A stretch of DNA of 45,658 bases from Rhodospirillaceae bacterium (GTDB taxonomy: Bacteria; Pseudomonadota; Alphaproteobacteria; Rhodospirillales; Rhodospirillaceae). Below the pieces are notes generated by a model that ran no database searches, was not told where the DNA came from, and saw only the letters and a program-made list of their open reading frames with translations. Location: positions 1-45,658 of the forward strand of contig JABJAH010000014.1 of assembly GCA_018666155.1 (NCBI GenBank), in the 5' to 3' direction. The position numbers and the translations under genes are program-made. This document shows, piece by piece, positions 26,323 through 35,335 of this stretch (positions are counted from its first letter, which is position 1; the number at the start of each line of letters is the position of its first letter).

Positions 26323-27672
26323 ATGACCGCCGTTAAAACCATCACCGCTACAGCCTTTGGCGACACCTACGCGAACGCTGTTGGCGCATTGCCTGGTGCA
26401 AATGAGTCGTGGATCGATGGGCTTAGGAAAACGTCTCGGGCACTGCTTGGTACACAGGGCGTGCCTGGACCGAAAACAGAAGCCTGGAAATACACCTCTC
26501 TTAACCAAATCGCTAAGACGCCATTCATCCCTGCAAGCACGGCTGATGATGTCGACGTTCCGTTGCTTCCGGTCACTGTGCCCTTGTTGGATGGGGCACT
26601 CAAAATTGTGTTCGTTAACGGTGTTTATCGGAGTGACTTGTCAGACAAGCTTGAAGATCTTGGGGCTGGAATCACCCTTAGTCCCTTCGCTGATGTTCTG
26701 AAATCGTCACCGGGTTCTTTGAAAGATGTTCTGGGCGCTGTGATGGAACCGGCTCAATCATTTACGGCAGCCATGAACACAGGTTTTATGGAGCAAGGCA
26801 CCGTTCTGCATCTTTCTAACGGCGCCAAATTGGAACAACCAATTCAGATTCTGTCTATCGGCGCTTCAGGGTCATCGCCCGGCGCCTTTCATCCACGATT
26901 TGAAATCGTTCTTGAGGAAGGGGCACAGGCGACCGTTGTTGAGTGTCACGTCGGGCTGCCAGGACAGGCCTATCTCAGTAATGCGGCAACAGAAATTATT
27001 TTGGGCGAGCGCGCCGCTCTTCGTCATTACACAATCGTGAGTGAGGATAGTGACGCGTTTCATCTGGGCCGGACGGCGGTCTCTGTTGAACAAAATGCGC
27101 AATATGAGTCTTTTGTTTTGTCTTTGGGGGGGCATCTGGTGCGTCGAGAGGTTCAGGTTCGGCTCGAAGGAGACGGCGCTGCTACCACCGTAGACGGCGC
27201 ATATGGCCTGTCCGGTAATCAGCACAGTGATGTTTTTTCAGAGATACTGCATCTCGCGCCCGATACAGAGTCGAAACAGACGGTCAAAGGTGTGCTAGGT
27301 GGAGACTCCCGTGGGGTGTTCCAGGGCCGTATTCATGTTGCCCGGACTGCGCAAAGAACCGACGGCAGACAGCTTCACAAAGCCTTGTTATTGAATCGAG
27401 GCCCGGAAGTTGATTGCAAGCCAGAATTAGAGATTTACGCAGATGATGTGCAGTGTGCGCATGGCGCGACAACGGGGGAAATGAACCCTGAACACATTTT
27501 CTATCTTCTCAGTAGAGGCATCGACGAAAAGACAGCGCGCGCGTTGCTGGTCGAAGGGTTTCTCGACGATGTTATCCTAAATGTTGCCGATGAGCCGGTC
27601 CGTAATTTGATTCTCGATCTGGTCAAGACATGGCTAGCGCGACAGAGAATTCTGTCAATTGGTGAATTATGA
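26323..27672 (+). CDS. sufD: Fe-S cluster assembly protein SufD
   Basis: A 449-residue SufD, paralogous to SufB through its beta-helix core. PGPKTEAWKYTSLNQ near the N-terminus and the C-terminal CAHGATTGEMNPEHIFYLLSRG are family hallmarks. It partners SufB and SufC in iron entry and cluster building. It ends in ATGA, with the sufS start overlapping the stop, which indicates translational coupling. Confidence 0.95.
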   Translation: MTAVKTITATAFGDTYANAVGALPGANESWIDGLRKTSRALLGTQGVPGPKTEAWKYTSLNQIAKTPFIPASTADDVDVPLLPVTVPLLDGALKIVFVNGVYRSDLSDKLEDLGAGITLSPFADVLKSSPGSLKDVLGAVMEPAQSFTAAMNTGFMEQGTVLHLSNGAKLEQPIQILSIGASGSSPGAFHPRFEIVLEEGAQATVVECHVGLPGQAYLSNAATEIILGERAALRHYTIVSEDSDAFHLGRTAVSVEQNAQYESFVLSLGGHLVRREVQVRLEGDGAATTVDGAYGLSGNQHSDVFSEILHLAPDTESKQTVKGVLGGDSRGVFQGRIHVARTAQRTDGRQLHKALLLNRGPEVDCKPELEIYADDVQCAHGATTGEMNPEHIFYLLSRGIDEKTARALLVEGFLDDVILNVADEPVRNLILDLVKTWLARQRILSIGEL

Positions 27673-28925
27673 GTGCTCTAGCTCATAAAACTGCGAAGAC
27701 TGACTTGCGCGTTTTTGACGTAGAATCGGTGAGGGGGGATTTCCCCATTCTTAGTCGGACAGTCCACGACAAGCCTCTGACCTACTTAGATAGCGCTGCG
27801 TCTGCGCAAAAACCTCAGTCCGTCATCGACGCCATTCGATACCAATACGAGCATGAGTATGCCAACGTTCACCGTGGCGCATATTTTTTGAGCGAGACAC
27901 TCACTAGTAAATACGAAGCTGCGCGAGAGACCGTTCGTCAATTCGTCAATGCCGAATCTGATCGCGAGATTGTCTTCACGAAAGGGGCGACAGAGGCAAT
28001 TAATCTGGTCGCCGCAACATTTGGTAGATCTCTAAGTTCGGGGGATGAGGTTGTCATCACCGGCCTGGAGCATCACTCAAACATCGTTCCTTGGCAGTTA
28101 CTGCGCGATCAATGCGGCATCGTTCTCAAGGTTGTTCCGATTACGCCGGAGGGCGAGGTTTCATTGAGTGCCGTGGAGTCGGTTTTGTCCAAGAAAACGA
28201 AACTCGTGGCTGTGGCTCATGTTTCCAACGCGTTGGGGACAATCCTACCGATTAAGGAAATTATCAGTGCTGCTCATGCCGTCGGCGCTGTTGTTCTCAT
28301 AGATGGCTGCCAAGGCATCGTCCATGAGCACGTCGATGTTCAAGATCTGGATTGTGACTTTTACGCGTTCTCAGGTCATAAATTGTACGGCCCTAATGGA
28401 ATTGGTGTGCTCTACGGTAAGGAAGATTTACTCGATGCGATGCCGCCGTACCAAGGTGGTGGTGAAATGATCAGTAATGTGACCTTCGAGCGGAGCGAAT
28501 GGGCGGAGCTTCCGGCTAAATTTGAGGCGGGTACGCCACCCATCGTTCCAGCTGTCGGTCTCGGTGCAGCCATTGACTACGTTGCCGGGTTTGATCAAAG
28601 GGCTATTGCCGCCCATGAAGACGATTTGCTTAAGTATGCAACTGAGCAATTGCAGGCCCTAAACAGTATTAGGCTTATCGGTACGGCGCAGAACAAGACG
28701 GCCGTAGCGTCATTTGTTTTGGAGGGTGCACACCCTCACGACCTTGCAACCATTCTTGATCGTTCCGGCGTTTGTGTGCGGGCAGGGCATCATTGTGCGC
28801 AGCCATTGATGGATAGCTTTGGAGTTACCGCGACTGTTCGTGCTTCCTTTGGAATGTACAACACGAGGGAAGAAGTCGATGTCCTGATCAATGCATTAGG
28901 GCGGGCGCGGGAGATTCTGTGCTAA
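27669..28925 (+). CDS. sufS: Cysteine desulfurase SufS
   Basis: A 418-residue group II PLP-dependent desulfurase that takes sulphur from cysteine. Lys238 in FSGHKLYGPNG forms the PLP Schiff base, His135 stacks on the cofactor (GLEHHSNIVPW) and Cys376 in RAGHHCAQPL carries the persulphide. It overlaps sufD by 4 bases. The immediately following sufU supplies the likely sulphur acceptor; no sufE gene is present in the operon. Confidence 0.97.
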   Translation: MSALAHKTAKTDLRVFDVESVRGDFPILSRTVHDKPLTYLDSAASAQKPQSVIDAIRYQYEHEYANVHRGAYFLSETLTSKYEAARETVRQFVNAESDREIVFTKGATEAINLVAATFGRSLSSGDEVVITGLEHHSNIVPWQLLRDQCGIVLKVVPITPEGEVSLSAVESVLSKKTKLVAVAHVSNALGTILPIKEIISAAHAVGAVVLIDGCQGIVHEHVDVQDLDCDFYAFSGHKLYGPNGIGVLYGKEDLLDAMPPYQGGGEMISNVTFERSEWAELPAKFEAGTPPIVPAVGLGAAIDYVAGFDQRAIAAHEDDLLKYATEQLQALNSIRLIGTAQNKTAVASFVLEGAHPHDLATILDRSGVCVRAGHHCAQPLMDSFGVTATVRASFGMYNTREEVDVLINALGRAREILC

Positions 28926-29422
28926 TGCAGACCGCTGAGAAAGATCGGGATATTCTATCCCTGTATCAGGAAATTATATTGGATCACGGCAAATCGCCGC
29001 GCAATGCGGGTACCGTGGAACGGCATGATTGTCGTAGTGAAGGCAAAAATCCCCTGTGCGGCGACAGAGTCACGGTTACAGCGGCTCTAGACGATGACGG
29101 CCGCGTTGCTGATCTGAAGTTTGACGGTAAAGGGTGTGCAATTTCTATCGCCTCGGCATCGATGATGACCGAAGCCGTGAAGGGCTTGACTGCCGAAGAA
29201 GCGAAAGTGATGACTGGAGCGGTCAATACCTTATGTAGGGAAGTGACGTCTCCTGACGCAATAATGGAAGAACTTGGCGATGAACTTGGTCCCAGGTTAA
29301 AGCGATTAAGCGCGTTAAGCGGCGTTCGCCAGTTTCCCGCGAGAGTTAAGTGCGCAAACCTACCATGGCATACTCTCATATCGTGCCTTGACGGTGCGGG
29401 TAACGTGTCAACTGAAGGCTAG
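28925..29422 (+). CDS. sufU: SufU sulphur-transfer/assembly protein
   Basis: A 165-residue SufU (NifU/IscU-like fold). Zinc ligands are Cys45 and Asp47 (NPLCGDRV), Cys71 (GKGCAIS) and Cys143 (RVKCANLPWHTL). The extra segment before the last Cys distinguishes SufU from IscU. SufU accepts persulphide from SufS through zinc exchange and replaces SufE. Start: ATG at 28925 overlaps the sufS TAA (TAATG); a GTG at 28919 is 5 bases after GGGAG and would add two residues, so either start is possible. Confidence 0.92.
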   Translation: MQTAEKDRDILSLYQEIILDHGKSPRNAGTVERHDCRSEGKNPLCGDRVTVTAALDDDGRVADLKFDGKGCAISIASASMMTEAVKGLTAEEAKVMTGAVNTLCREVTSPDAIMEELGDELGPRLKRLSALSGVRQFPARVKCANLPWHTLISCLDGAGNVSTEG

Positions 29423-29457
29423 GTGAGTCGCATAGCAATGATAAGGAGTCTGACTTA

Positions 29458-29859
29458 ATGATGCCGCCCTATTCTATGCCGGCGATGGACGGCGAACCGC
29501 CTGAGGAAGGCGATGTCGTGTCACGCGGGTCTGCTTTGCCTGATGATGCGGATTACGTTGCGACGGAATCTGCGGTCGTAGAGGCGCTTCGCAGTGTTTT
29601 TGATCCAGAAATTCCAGTGAATATTTATGATCTGGGCCTGATCTATGAATTGGACATCGGTGAGCGGGGCAATGTTGATGTCTCTATGACCCTTACTGCA
29701 CCGGCATGCCCGGTGGCCGGAACACTTCCCGGTGAAGTCGCTGATGCTGTTGCTGCCACCAAAGGAACCGGTGTCGTTGCAGTAACGATTACGTGGGACC
29801 CACCATGGACACCTGAGAATATGTCAGAGGTCGCGCGTGTTGCTCTGGATATGTTTTAA
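29458..29859 (+). CDS. SufT-like MIP18/DUF59 Fe-S maturation protein
   Basis: A 133-residue protein with an N-terminal acidic stretch and a DUF59 (MIP18) domain. DPEIPVNIYDLGLIY, LTAPACPVAG with the conserved Cys, and WDPPWTPENMSE match the SUF-linked subgroup (SufT-like). These proteins help mature or transfer Fe-S clusters. AAGGAG lies upstream of the ATG pair at 29458. It sits between sufU and sufA, as in other alphaproteobacterial SUF operons. Confidence 0.9.
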   Translation: MMPPYSMPAMDGEPPEEGDVVSRGSALPDDADYVATESAVVEALRSVFDPEIPVNIYDLGLIYELDIGERGNVDVSMTLTAPACPVAGTLPGEVADAVAATKGTGVVAVTITWDPPWTPENMSEVARVALDMF

Positions 29860-29892
29860 TGCTTCTAGCCCCAGACCCTTGGGAGATATGAA

Positions 29893-30270
29893 ATGACTTC
29901 TTTAGAACGAGCGGCCCCGATTACGGTTACAGATGCGGCAGTCGCGCGAGCGGTACACCTCATCGACGCAGCAGATCATCCTGTCGCTGGCATTCGTGTC
30001 GGGATCGAAACAAAGGGTTGCTCTGGGTTCGCGTACAAAGTTGAGTACGCAGATGAGCAAGGCAAGTTCGAAGATGTCGTTGAGCAGAGTGGTGTGAAAT
30101 TTTTTATCGATCCTATGGCAGTTATGTATTTGCTCGGATCGGAGCTGGATTATCAGGAGACTAAAATGGAAAGCGGTTTCGTTTTTACAAATCCAAACGA
30201 AACTGGCCGCTGTGGTTGCGGCGAGAGTTTTTCTGCGGCACCGACGCCGGCTGCCGAAGCCGACGGATAA
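29893..30270 (+). CDS. sufA: A-type Fe-S carrier SufA
   Basis: A 125-residue HesB/IscA-type carrier. The three cluster ligands are Cys43 (ETKGCSGFAY), Cys107 and Cys109 (GRCGCGESF). It passes clusters to target proteins after assembly on SufBCD. The start at 29893 has GGGAG 7 bases upstream; an ATG at 29888 is out of frame. It is the last SUF gene, and the next gene is convergent. Confidence 0.93.
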   Translation: MTSLERAAPITVTDAAVARAVHLIDAADHPVAGIRVGIETKGCSGFAYKVEYADEQGKFEDVVEQSGVKFFIDPMAVMYLLGSELDYQETKMESGFVFTNPNETGRCGCGESFSAAPTPAAEADG

Positions 30271-30288
30271 GACCCTCAGTCGGGACCG

Positions 30289-30672
30289 CTAAGCCAGTTC
30301 GGCGGATATCCGTTTCTCTACTTCATCTAGCAACGTAACCGGATGCACGGGTTTCTGAAGAAGGCTCATGCGTCCGGACAGGTAATCGGGGTCATCTTCA
30401 ATGAGGCCTCCGACGATTTCAGGCTGACCAGTTACGAGTATGACTGGCAATTGCCTTTTCTGTTCGCTTAGGACTTGACGTAATTCAAGCCCACCGATCG
30501 AGGGCATCATGATATCGATTACGGCTAAATTAATGTCAGTTTCAGCAATTATGTCTAAAGCTTTTTCACCGTCTTCGGCTTCGAGAACGGTGTAGCCGCG
30601 TTCTCTCAAAACATAGCCCAGCGAGTCGCGGACCATGGCATTATCGTCAGCGATAAGAACAGTGCCAAGCAT
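30289..30672 (-). CDS. Single-domain response regulator
   Basis: A 127-residue stand-alone receiver protein. Asp9/Asp10, phospho-acceptor Asp53 (LAVIDIMMPSIGG) and Lys107 (LLQKPVHP) are all present. The start at 30672 was chosen because GGAGG lies 5 bases upstream; upstream in-frame ATGs at 30696 and 30753 lack ribosome sites. There is no output domain, so it probably relays phosphate or acts by protein contact. No kinase is adjacent, and its partner is unknown. Confidence 0.88.
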   Translation of the reverse strand: MLGTVLIADDNAMVRDSLGYVLRERGYTVLEAEDGEKALDIIAETDINLAVIDIMMPSIGGLELRQVLSEQKRQLPVILVTGQPEIVGGLIEDDPDYLSGRMSLLQKPVHPVTLLDEVEKRISAELA

Positions 30673-30851
30673 AGGGGCCTCCACAATATCACCCATAACC
30701 ACTACAATTTTTATGATACAGCATCTGCCCAGAAACTGGAGATTAATGGGCATTTTATACGGTGACGTGCATCAAGGGCGCGGGTTAATAAAGTCTAGAA
30801 ACTAAGATAAACATTGTAATCCATGGCGTAAGCGATCAGGTATAAATCCTT

Positions 30852-31055
30852 ATGGAAACCGTCCTGATTATTCTTTTGGCGTTGTCACTATTGGCGGTAC
30901 TCGGTGTGCTCGTAACCGGCTTGTTTGCCTTCGTTAAGGGCGGTGACTTTCACCTGAAGTATGGCAATAAGTTGATGCAGTGGCGCGTCAAGGCCCAGGC
31001 CGTTGCCGTTGTTCTTGTCTTACTCTTAGTTGTGACCAGGGCGGCCGGAGATTAA
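30852..31055 (+). CDS. HIG1-domain twin-transmembrane protein
   Basis: A 67-residue protein with two hydrophobic helices (about 1-27 and 48-63) joined by a polar loop. The loop segment KYGNKLMQWRVKAQAVAVVL matches the HIG1 domain (hypoxia-induced gene family), which alphaproteobacteria often carry as a small stand-alone protein linked to respiratory complexes. The ATG has only a weak ribosome site. Its function here is inferred from the family. Confidence 0.85.
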   Translation: METVLIILLALSLLAVLGVLVTGLFAFVKGGDFHLKYGNKLMQWRVKAQAVAVVLVLLLVVTRAAGD

Positions 31056-31078
31056 AGACGTCAGAGGCCGCTGACTGG

Positions 31079-31924
31079 TTACAAAAATGCAGTTAGCATT
31101 CTTGCCGCGGTTACAAAAAGAAACCCAGAAAATAGCAGTCTTAAAGTTTGCGGCTTAAGCGCATGCGCGACGCGACTGCCCAGCGGTGCGGTGAGCACGG
31201 TCGTAACCGCAACTATAATAAAGCCTAAGGCGTTGACGTATCCGAATGAAGCGTATGGTCGACCGACGACATCCCAACCACCAATGACATATCCCAAGGT
31301 CGCCGGAATGGCGATGATCAACCCAAATCCTGCAGATGTTGCTACCGCTCGATGCATTGGGTAGCCGACTGCATTAAGGAACGGGACAGAGAGTGTTCCG
31401 CCGCCGATACCCATCATTGAGGAAAGTGCACCAATGATTGCCGGTACCCATGATGCCTTAGCGTTGTAAAACCACAAGTGAGTTTGGTCAGCTACGACTT
31501 GTTCGTCGACCTTTGATCTGTCTCGTACAATCAGATCAACAGCCACGATGAGTGCAATAAGGGCGAAAACAAGCGCAAGGCCTGGCCCGCTAATCTTGGT
31601 GGTTGCAAGCCAAGTCCCGAGAACGACGCCTACGATTATTCCGGGCCACCAGATTCTGAATAGCAGCCAGTCTACAGCGTCTCTCTTATGGTGGGCGATA
31701 ACGGACGCGATTGAAGTTGGAATAATCGTAGCCAATGACGTGCCGACCGCCATATGCAGACGAACGTCCAAGTCCACGCCGACGGCTCCTAGAACCGTAA
31801 AAAGGACAGGAACAATAACGATACCGCCGCCAACGCCCAGTAAACCGGCGAGAAATCCGGCAACGGCTCCGGTCGTCAATAGACCAATGATCAGTGGGAA
31901 TTCAGATAGAATGAGGTCGGCCAA
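31079..31924 (-). CDS. TauE/SafE-family membrane permease
   Basis: A 281-residue protein with about eight membrane segments. The family glycine motifs AGLLGVGGGIVIVPVLF and MMGIGGGTLSVPFLNAVGYP occur once in each half, as expected for TauE/SafE proteins that export sulphite or organosulphonates. The earliest usable start is TTG at 31924, 9 bases after GAGGG; an in-frame stop at 31937-31939 rules out a longer form. It begins 17 bases downstream of the 284-residue unknown gene and is probably co-transcribed with it. The substrate is unknown. Confidence 0.87.
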   Translation of the reverse strand: MADLILSEFPLIIGLLTTGAVAGFLAGLLGVGGGIVIVPVLFTVLGAVGVDLDVRLHMAVGTSLATIIPTSIASVIAHHKRDAVDWLLFRIWWPGIIVGVVLGTWLATTKISGPGLALVFALIALIVAVDLIVRDRSKVDEQVVADQTHLWFYNAKASWVPAIIGALSSMMGIGGGTLSVPFLNAVGYPMHRAVATSAGFGLIIAIPATLGYVIGGWDVVGRPYASFGYVNALGFIIVAVTTVLTAPLGSRVAHALKPQTLRLLFSGFLFVTAARMLTAFL

Positions 31925-31941
31925 AGTGTATGGCCCTCAAT

Positions 31942-32796
31942 CTAAGTAAAAGTTGGCCGTTCAGGCCTGTAGGTCACTTTTTGGGCTGCCTCAAAGGATG
32001 TGATTTGCTCCATCAAATCCTTTTTTCGATTTCGAGCGGCGGCTATCTGTGGCGGCGTAATTGGTGTGGAGCTAATCGAATCGTCGTCGATCATGCTTTG
32101 CACGCGCTGTAAAAATTCGGTCATCGTTAATGCTTCTAGAATGTCGGCGGATAGACCGAGGAAGTAGCTCAGTCGAATAGGCTTCTTTGGGGTGGGATGA
32201 TAAACCGAAATCGCAAACGAGCCTGTTTTACCGCCTTTTCTCTCTAGTACAGCGGCGCGGTGATACGCGGCAAAGGCAGTAAATACAAATGCGGTCTGGC
32301 TATCATGCTCGACGACAAGGTCATCAAGCGCGCCAACAACGTTACTCGACGCTTCCATAATTATTGTATCGCTGACATCGCCCCCACCAGCCAGGTTCTC
32401 GATTTCGTGAATAACCTCCATTCCATCTTCGCCGCTAGAATAAACCTCTTCTCCGTCGAGATGGATGGACACCCAGGTTGCTGGATTATAGGTAGATTCG
32501 TAGGTGGACAGTCGGCGCGACCAAAGGCTTTCCCAATCTATGTCTTTGGCGTCATGGACCATTCCTGGATCGCGGCGAAACTGGTCAACGACAAATCCTG
32601 TTAAACGAAGTGTAGCCGCCATATTTTGACCGCGAATAACACAATTAAAAGTGCGATCGGCCAGCTTGAGCGGAATCGTCAGTCGATTTGAACGGATTTC
32701 GAGTACCTGTTCTTCACCGTCGCTGTCACCGAGTTCGGCGAAGCGGTGAACCGTAGATTTCTCCCGGTACAGTGTGAGGTTGTCGAATTCTGCCAT
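31942..32796 (-). CDS. Unrecognised 284-residue protein
   Basis: I do not recognise a family. The protein is soluble (no signal peptide or membrane segment), acidic overall, and has a beta-rich N-terminal half (about 30-75, EQVLEIRSNRLTIPLKLADRTF) and a helical C-terminal part (about 215-270). It is translated from ATG at 32796. It is followed 17 bases later by the TauE/SafE gene, which suggests a shared transcript and perhaps linked function. The codon pattern and length support a real gene. Confidence 0.75.
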   Translation of the reverse strand: MAEFDNLTLYREKSTVHRFAELGDSDGEEQVLEIRSNRLTIPLKLADRTFNCVIRGQNMAATLRLTGFVVDQFRRDPGMVHDAKDIDWESLWSRRLSTYESTYNPATWVSIHLDGEEVYSSGEDGMEVIHEIENLAGGGDVSDTIIMEASSNVVGALDDLVVEHDSQTAFVFTAFAAYHRAAVLERKGGKTGSFAISVYHPTPKKPIRLSYFLGLSADILEALTMTEFLQRVQSMIDDDSISSTPITPPQIAAARNRKKDLMEQITSFEAAQKVTYRPERPTFT

Positions 32797-32991
32797 GGTA
32801 TAATGCGGCCGGCCGCCTCAGGAAGTTGCTGACAATTTTACGGTCTGGGCGACCATTTCTTACTTTAATTCGGTCCGCCAAAAACAACAAGGATTGTATA
32901 GGGTCGCTATGGCCGCCTCGATATTGAAAAATTACAAATATAGTTAATCATTACAATGGGATATGTGGATATCATCGATATTTAATTTCGT

Positions 32992-33891
32992 CTATTCCGC
33001 ACTAAGTCTCTGGTAAGCTAACGCCTTACGTGCATCTCCTGCATATGCTGAAAGGGTCTCTAGGAATACCCTCAGATCGTCTTTTAACTTCGCAAAACCT
33101 GGCCGACGATTGAGGGACGTTTCATCAATATAGAGCGAGCGGTTTATCTCTATTTGCAGAGCATGGATTCCGGTTTCAGGTTCGCCATAGCTCTGGGTCG
33201 TGAAGCCACCCGCATAAGGATTATTACGGATGGTCGAGTATCCTAGGCCTCCCAAGATACGCTCTGCTTCCTCGGTGACGATTGAAGAGCAAGAAAGGCC
33301 GTTGCGATCACCTAAGACAACATCGACGCTATCTTTAATTCCTTTCCCTGTGGGAAGTCCAGCGGATGGCATCGAGTGGCAATCAATCAATACACAGTAG
33401 CCAAACTGATCCCGAGCTGCATTTACAAGCCGCCTCAGTGTTTGGTGATAGGGTTTGTAAAGGCGGTTTACCCTGGTCTCCACCTCGGCCCACGTTAATT
33501 TCCGAGCGTAGATTTCTTTTTGGTTCGCGACAATCCGAGCAATCGTGCCCAGGCCGGCGGCAACACGGGGAGACGCCGAGTTGACAAAATCTGGTAGAGG
33601 GCCAGTAAACATCTCAGGATCGAGCTCGTATGGCTCTCTATTTAGATCCAAATAGGCTCGTGGATAGAGCGCTCGAATCATTGGTACGCCTGTAAATTTC
33701 GCCGCAGAAAAAAGTTCGTCGACGTAGCAGTCTTCCGAACGACGTAGAGCGGTTTTGCTGAGGCTACTGGCTTCGATGAGATCTACTGGATAATAGCTGC
33801 CGGAGTGGGGCGAAGAGAGAACCAGAGGCGTGGCAGGGCCGACCGGCGCGATGACCTCAAAAGGGTCCGATAAGTCTGCCAGATTACTCAT
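32992..33891 (-). CDS. N-formylglutamate amidohydrolase-family protein
   Basis: A 299-residue protein of the N-formylglutamate amidohydrolase family (HutG type), which releases formate from N-formylglutamate in histidine breakdown. The hallmarks VLSSPHSGSYYP, YLDLNREPYELDP, LIDCHSMPS and LQIEINRSLY supply the likely metal and substrate residues. No other hut gene is near, so a different formyl- or acyl-amino acid substrate is possible. It stands alone, divergent from the tRNA-Val region. Confidence 0.9.
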   Translation of the reverse strand: MSNLADLSDPFEVIAPVGPATPLVLSSPHSGSYYPVDLIEASSLSKTALRRSEDCYVDELFSAAKFTGVPMIRALYPRAYLDLNREPYELDPEMFTGPLPDFVNSASPRVAAGLGTIARIVANQKEIYARKLTWAEVETRVNRLYKPYHQTLRRLVNAARDQFGYCVLIDCHSMPSAGLPTGKGIKDSVDVVLGDRNGLSCSSIVTEEAERILGGLGYSTIRNNPYAGGFTTQSYGEPETGIHALQIEINRSLYIDETSLNRRPGFAKLKDDLRVFLETLSAYAGDARKALAYQRLSAE

Positions 33892-33989
33892 TCTATCCTG
33901 CTTGACCGGGCTTGGCGGCTTCGGCTGGTGTCAGGCCAGCTCACATTTCAAGTCATGAAGCATACCCCAATTACAGCGTTCCGAAACAC

Positions 33990-34018
33990 TTGCAATAGTA
34001 CGGCGGTCCACCTAAAAG
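33990..34018 (+). promoter_or_regulatory. Candidate promoter of tRNA-Val
   Basis: TTGCAA (33990-33995) and TAAAAG (34013-34018) are separated by 17 bases and lie 47 bases upstream of the tRNA. They match four of six positions each of the vegetative -35 and -10 consensus. This is a plausible but unproven promoter. Confidence 0.35.
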
Positions 34019-34065
34019 AAGTGCCCGTCTACCCTGGGGATATGCCAAGGGCAGTACGCTGGTAT

Positions 34066-34140
34066 GGACGCGTAGCTCAGCGGGAGAGCACCTCGTTGAC
34101 ATCGAGGGGGTCACTGGTTCAATCCCAGTCGTGTCCACCA
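34066..34140 (+). tRNA. tRNA-Val (anticodon GAC)
   Basis: A 75-base tRNA including an encoded CCA end. The acceptor stem is GGACGCG/CGTGTCC with one G-T pair, the anticodon arm is CCTCG-TTGACAT-CGAGG, and the T arm is ACTGG-TTCAATC-CCAGT. Anticodon GAC reads GUC/GUU valine codons. No integrase or flanking duplication marks it as an integration site. Confidence 0.97.
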
Positions 34141-34292
34141 TTTTTCAACTAATGAATCGAGCTGTTTGTTGCGTGGGGTTAGTGCCGCTCGCATTTGTCG
34201 GTCGTGGTGAATATGATTGAAAACATGATGGTTTGCGGCAGCATCTCATTATCGGGCTCTGGAAAACCGCCTAACAAGTGCAGGGGTTAGTT

Positions 34293-35333
34293 ATGGGTGT
34301 GAATCGTCAGTGGCGCCTAGCTCGTCATCCCGAACTAAATGAAGATATTGGTTTCGAACATTTCGAGCTCACCGAATCTCCCATGCCCGCGCCTGATGCT
34401 GGTGAATTCGTCGTGCAGACGATCGCTTTGGGTACTTCACCGGCTCAGCGGTCTTACATCTCGAAGAGCCTTAGCATGCATGACAAAATTGCCGTCGGCG
34501 ATGTTATGCGGGGGCGTGGCGTTGCTGCTGTTACGGAGTCTCGCAATCCGAACTACAGCGTTGGAGAAATTGTTATCGCATCAACCGGATGGCAGGACTT
34601 TTCGATTCAGTCACCGGCTCAACAAAATCCAAACGTCTTGAGTATACAGAAAGTTGTTAAGCCTATTGATCCATTAACCATGACACTTGGCATTCTGGGA
34701 AGCGCTGGTGCGACCGCCTATTTTGGCCTGATGGATGTGGGGCGTCTGCGCGCTGGCGATACGGTCGTCGTTTCGGCGGCGGCAGGCGGGATCGGTTCAG
34801 TGGCGGGGCAAATCGCCCGTATTGCGGGGTGTCGGGTTATCGGTATCGCGGGTGGTCCAGAGAAGTGCCAGTGGATAACCGAAGCGTTGGGTTTTGACGA
34901 TGCCATCGACTACAAAAACGAGTCGATAGGCGACCGGTTAGCCGTGCTCTGTCCTGATGGCGTGGATGTCTTTTTTGATAATGTTGGCGGCGAGATTCTT
35001 GACGATGTCTTAGCGCGCCTCGCACTAAGCGCACGTATAGTCATTTGTGGTTTTATTGCCACTGACTATCGCGACGATTTAGGTCGTGGGCCGCGCAACT
35101 ATATAAATTTAGTGCGCAAAAGAGCGCGTATGGAAGGCTTCTTCATATTCGACTACCGACACCGGTTTCAGGAGGCTGAAGACCGGCTTAGGCGTTGGTA
35201 CGACGACGGACTATTATTTAATTGTGAAGATGTTGATGACGGCTTGGAGAAGATGCCCGGCACTTTGGGAAGTCTGTTTACGGGTGGCAACAAAGGCATA
35301 AAGCTATGCCGCGTGTCTCCTGATCCCCGTTAA
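34293..35333 (+). CDS. NADP-dependent MDR oxidoreductase (prostaglandin/curcumin reductase-like)
   Basis: A 346-residue zinc-free MDR enzyme of the leukotriene B4 dehydrogenase / curcumin reductase group. Hallmarks are LGTSPAQRSYISK, LGSAGATAYFGL, the Rossmann AAAGGIGSVAGQIARIAG and DNVGGEILDDVL. These enzymes reduce activated C=C bonds of unsaturated carbonyls with NADPH. The ATG at 34293 follows AGGGG by 6 bases; a GTG at 34278 lacks such support. It is convergent with the substrate-binding protein gene, which ends 2 bases away. Confidence 0.92.
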   Translation: MGVNRQWRLARHPELNEDIGFEHFELTESPMPAPDAGEFVVQTIALGTSPAQRSYISKSLSMHDKIAVGDVMRGRGVAAVTESRNPNYSVGEIVIASTGWQDFSIQSPAQQNPNVLSIQKVVKPIDPLTMTLGILGSAGATAYFGLMDVGRLRAGDTVVVSAAAGGIGSVAGQIARIAGCRVIGIAGGPEKCQWITEALGFDDAIDYKNESIGDRLAVLCPDGVDVFFDNVGGEILDDVLARLALSARIVICGFIATDYRDDLGRGPRNYINLVRKRARMEGFFIFDYRHRFQEAEDRLRRWYDDGLLFNCEDVDDGLEKMPGTLGSLFTGGNKGIKLCRVSPDPR

Positions 35334-35335
35334 CT

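Noticed and set aside
31060..31075. GTCAG-CTGAC hairpin between HIG1 and TauE genes as a terminator
   Set aside because: Five-base stem with no T run on either strand; too weak to call.
34066..34140. tRNA-Val as a mobile-element attachment site
   Set aside because: No integrase and no duplicated tRNA 3' end could be found in the window.
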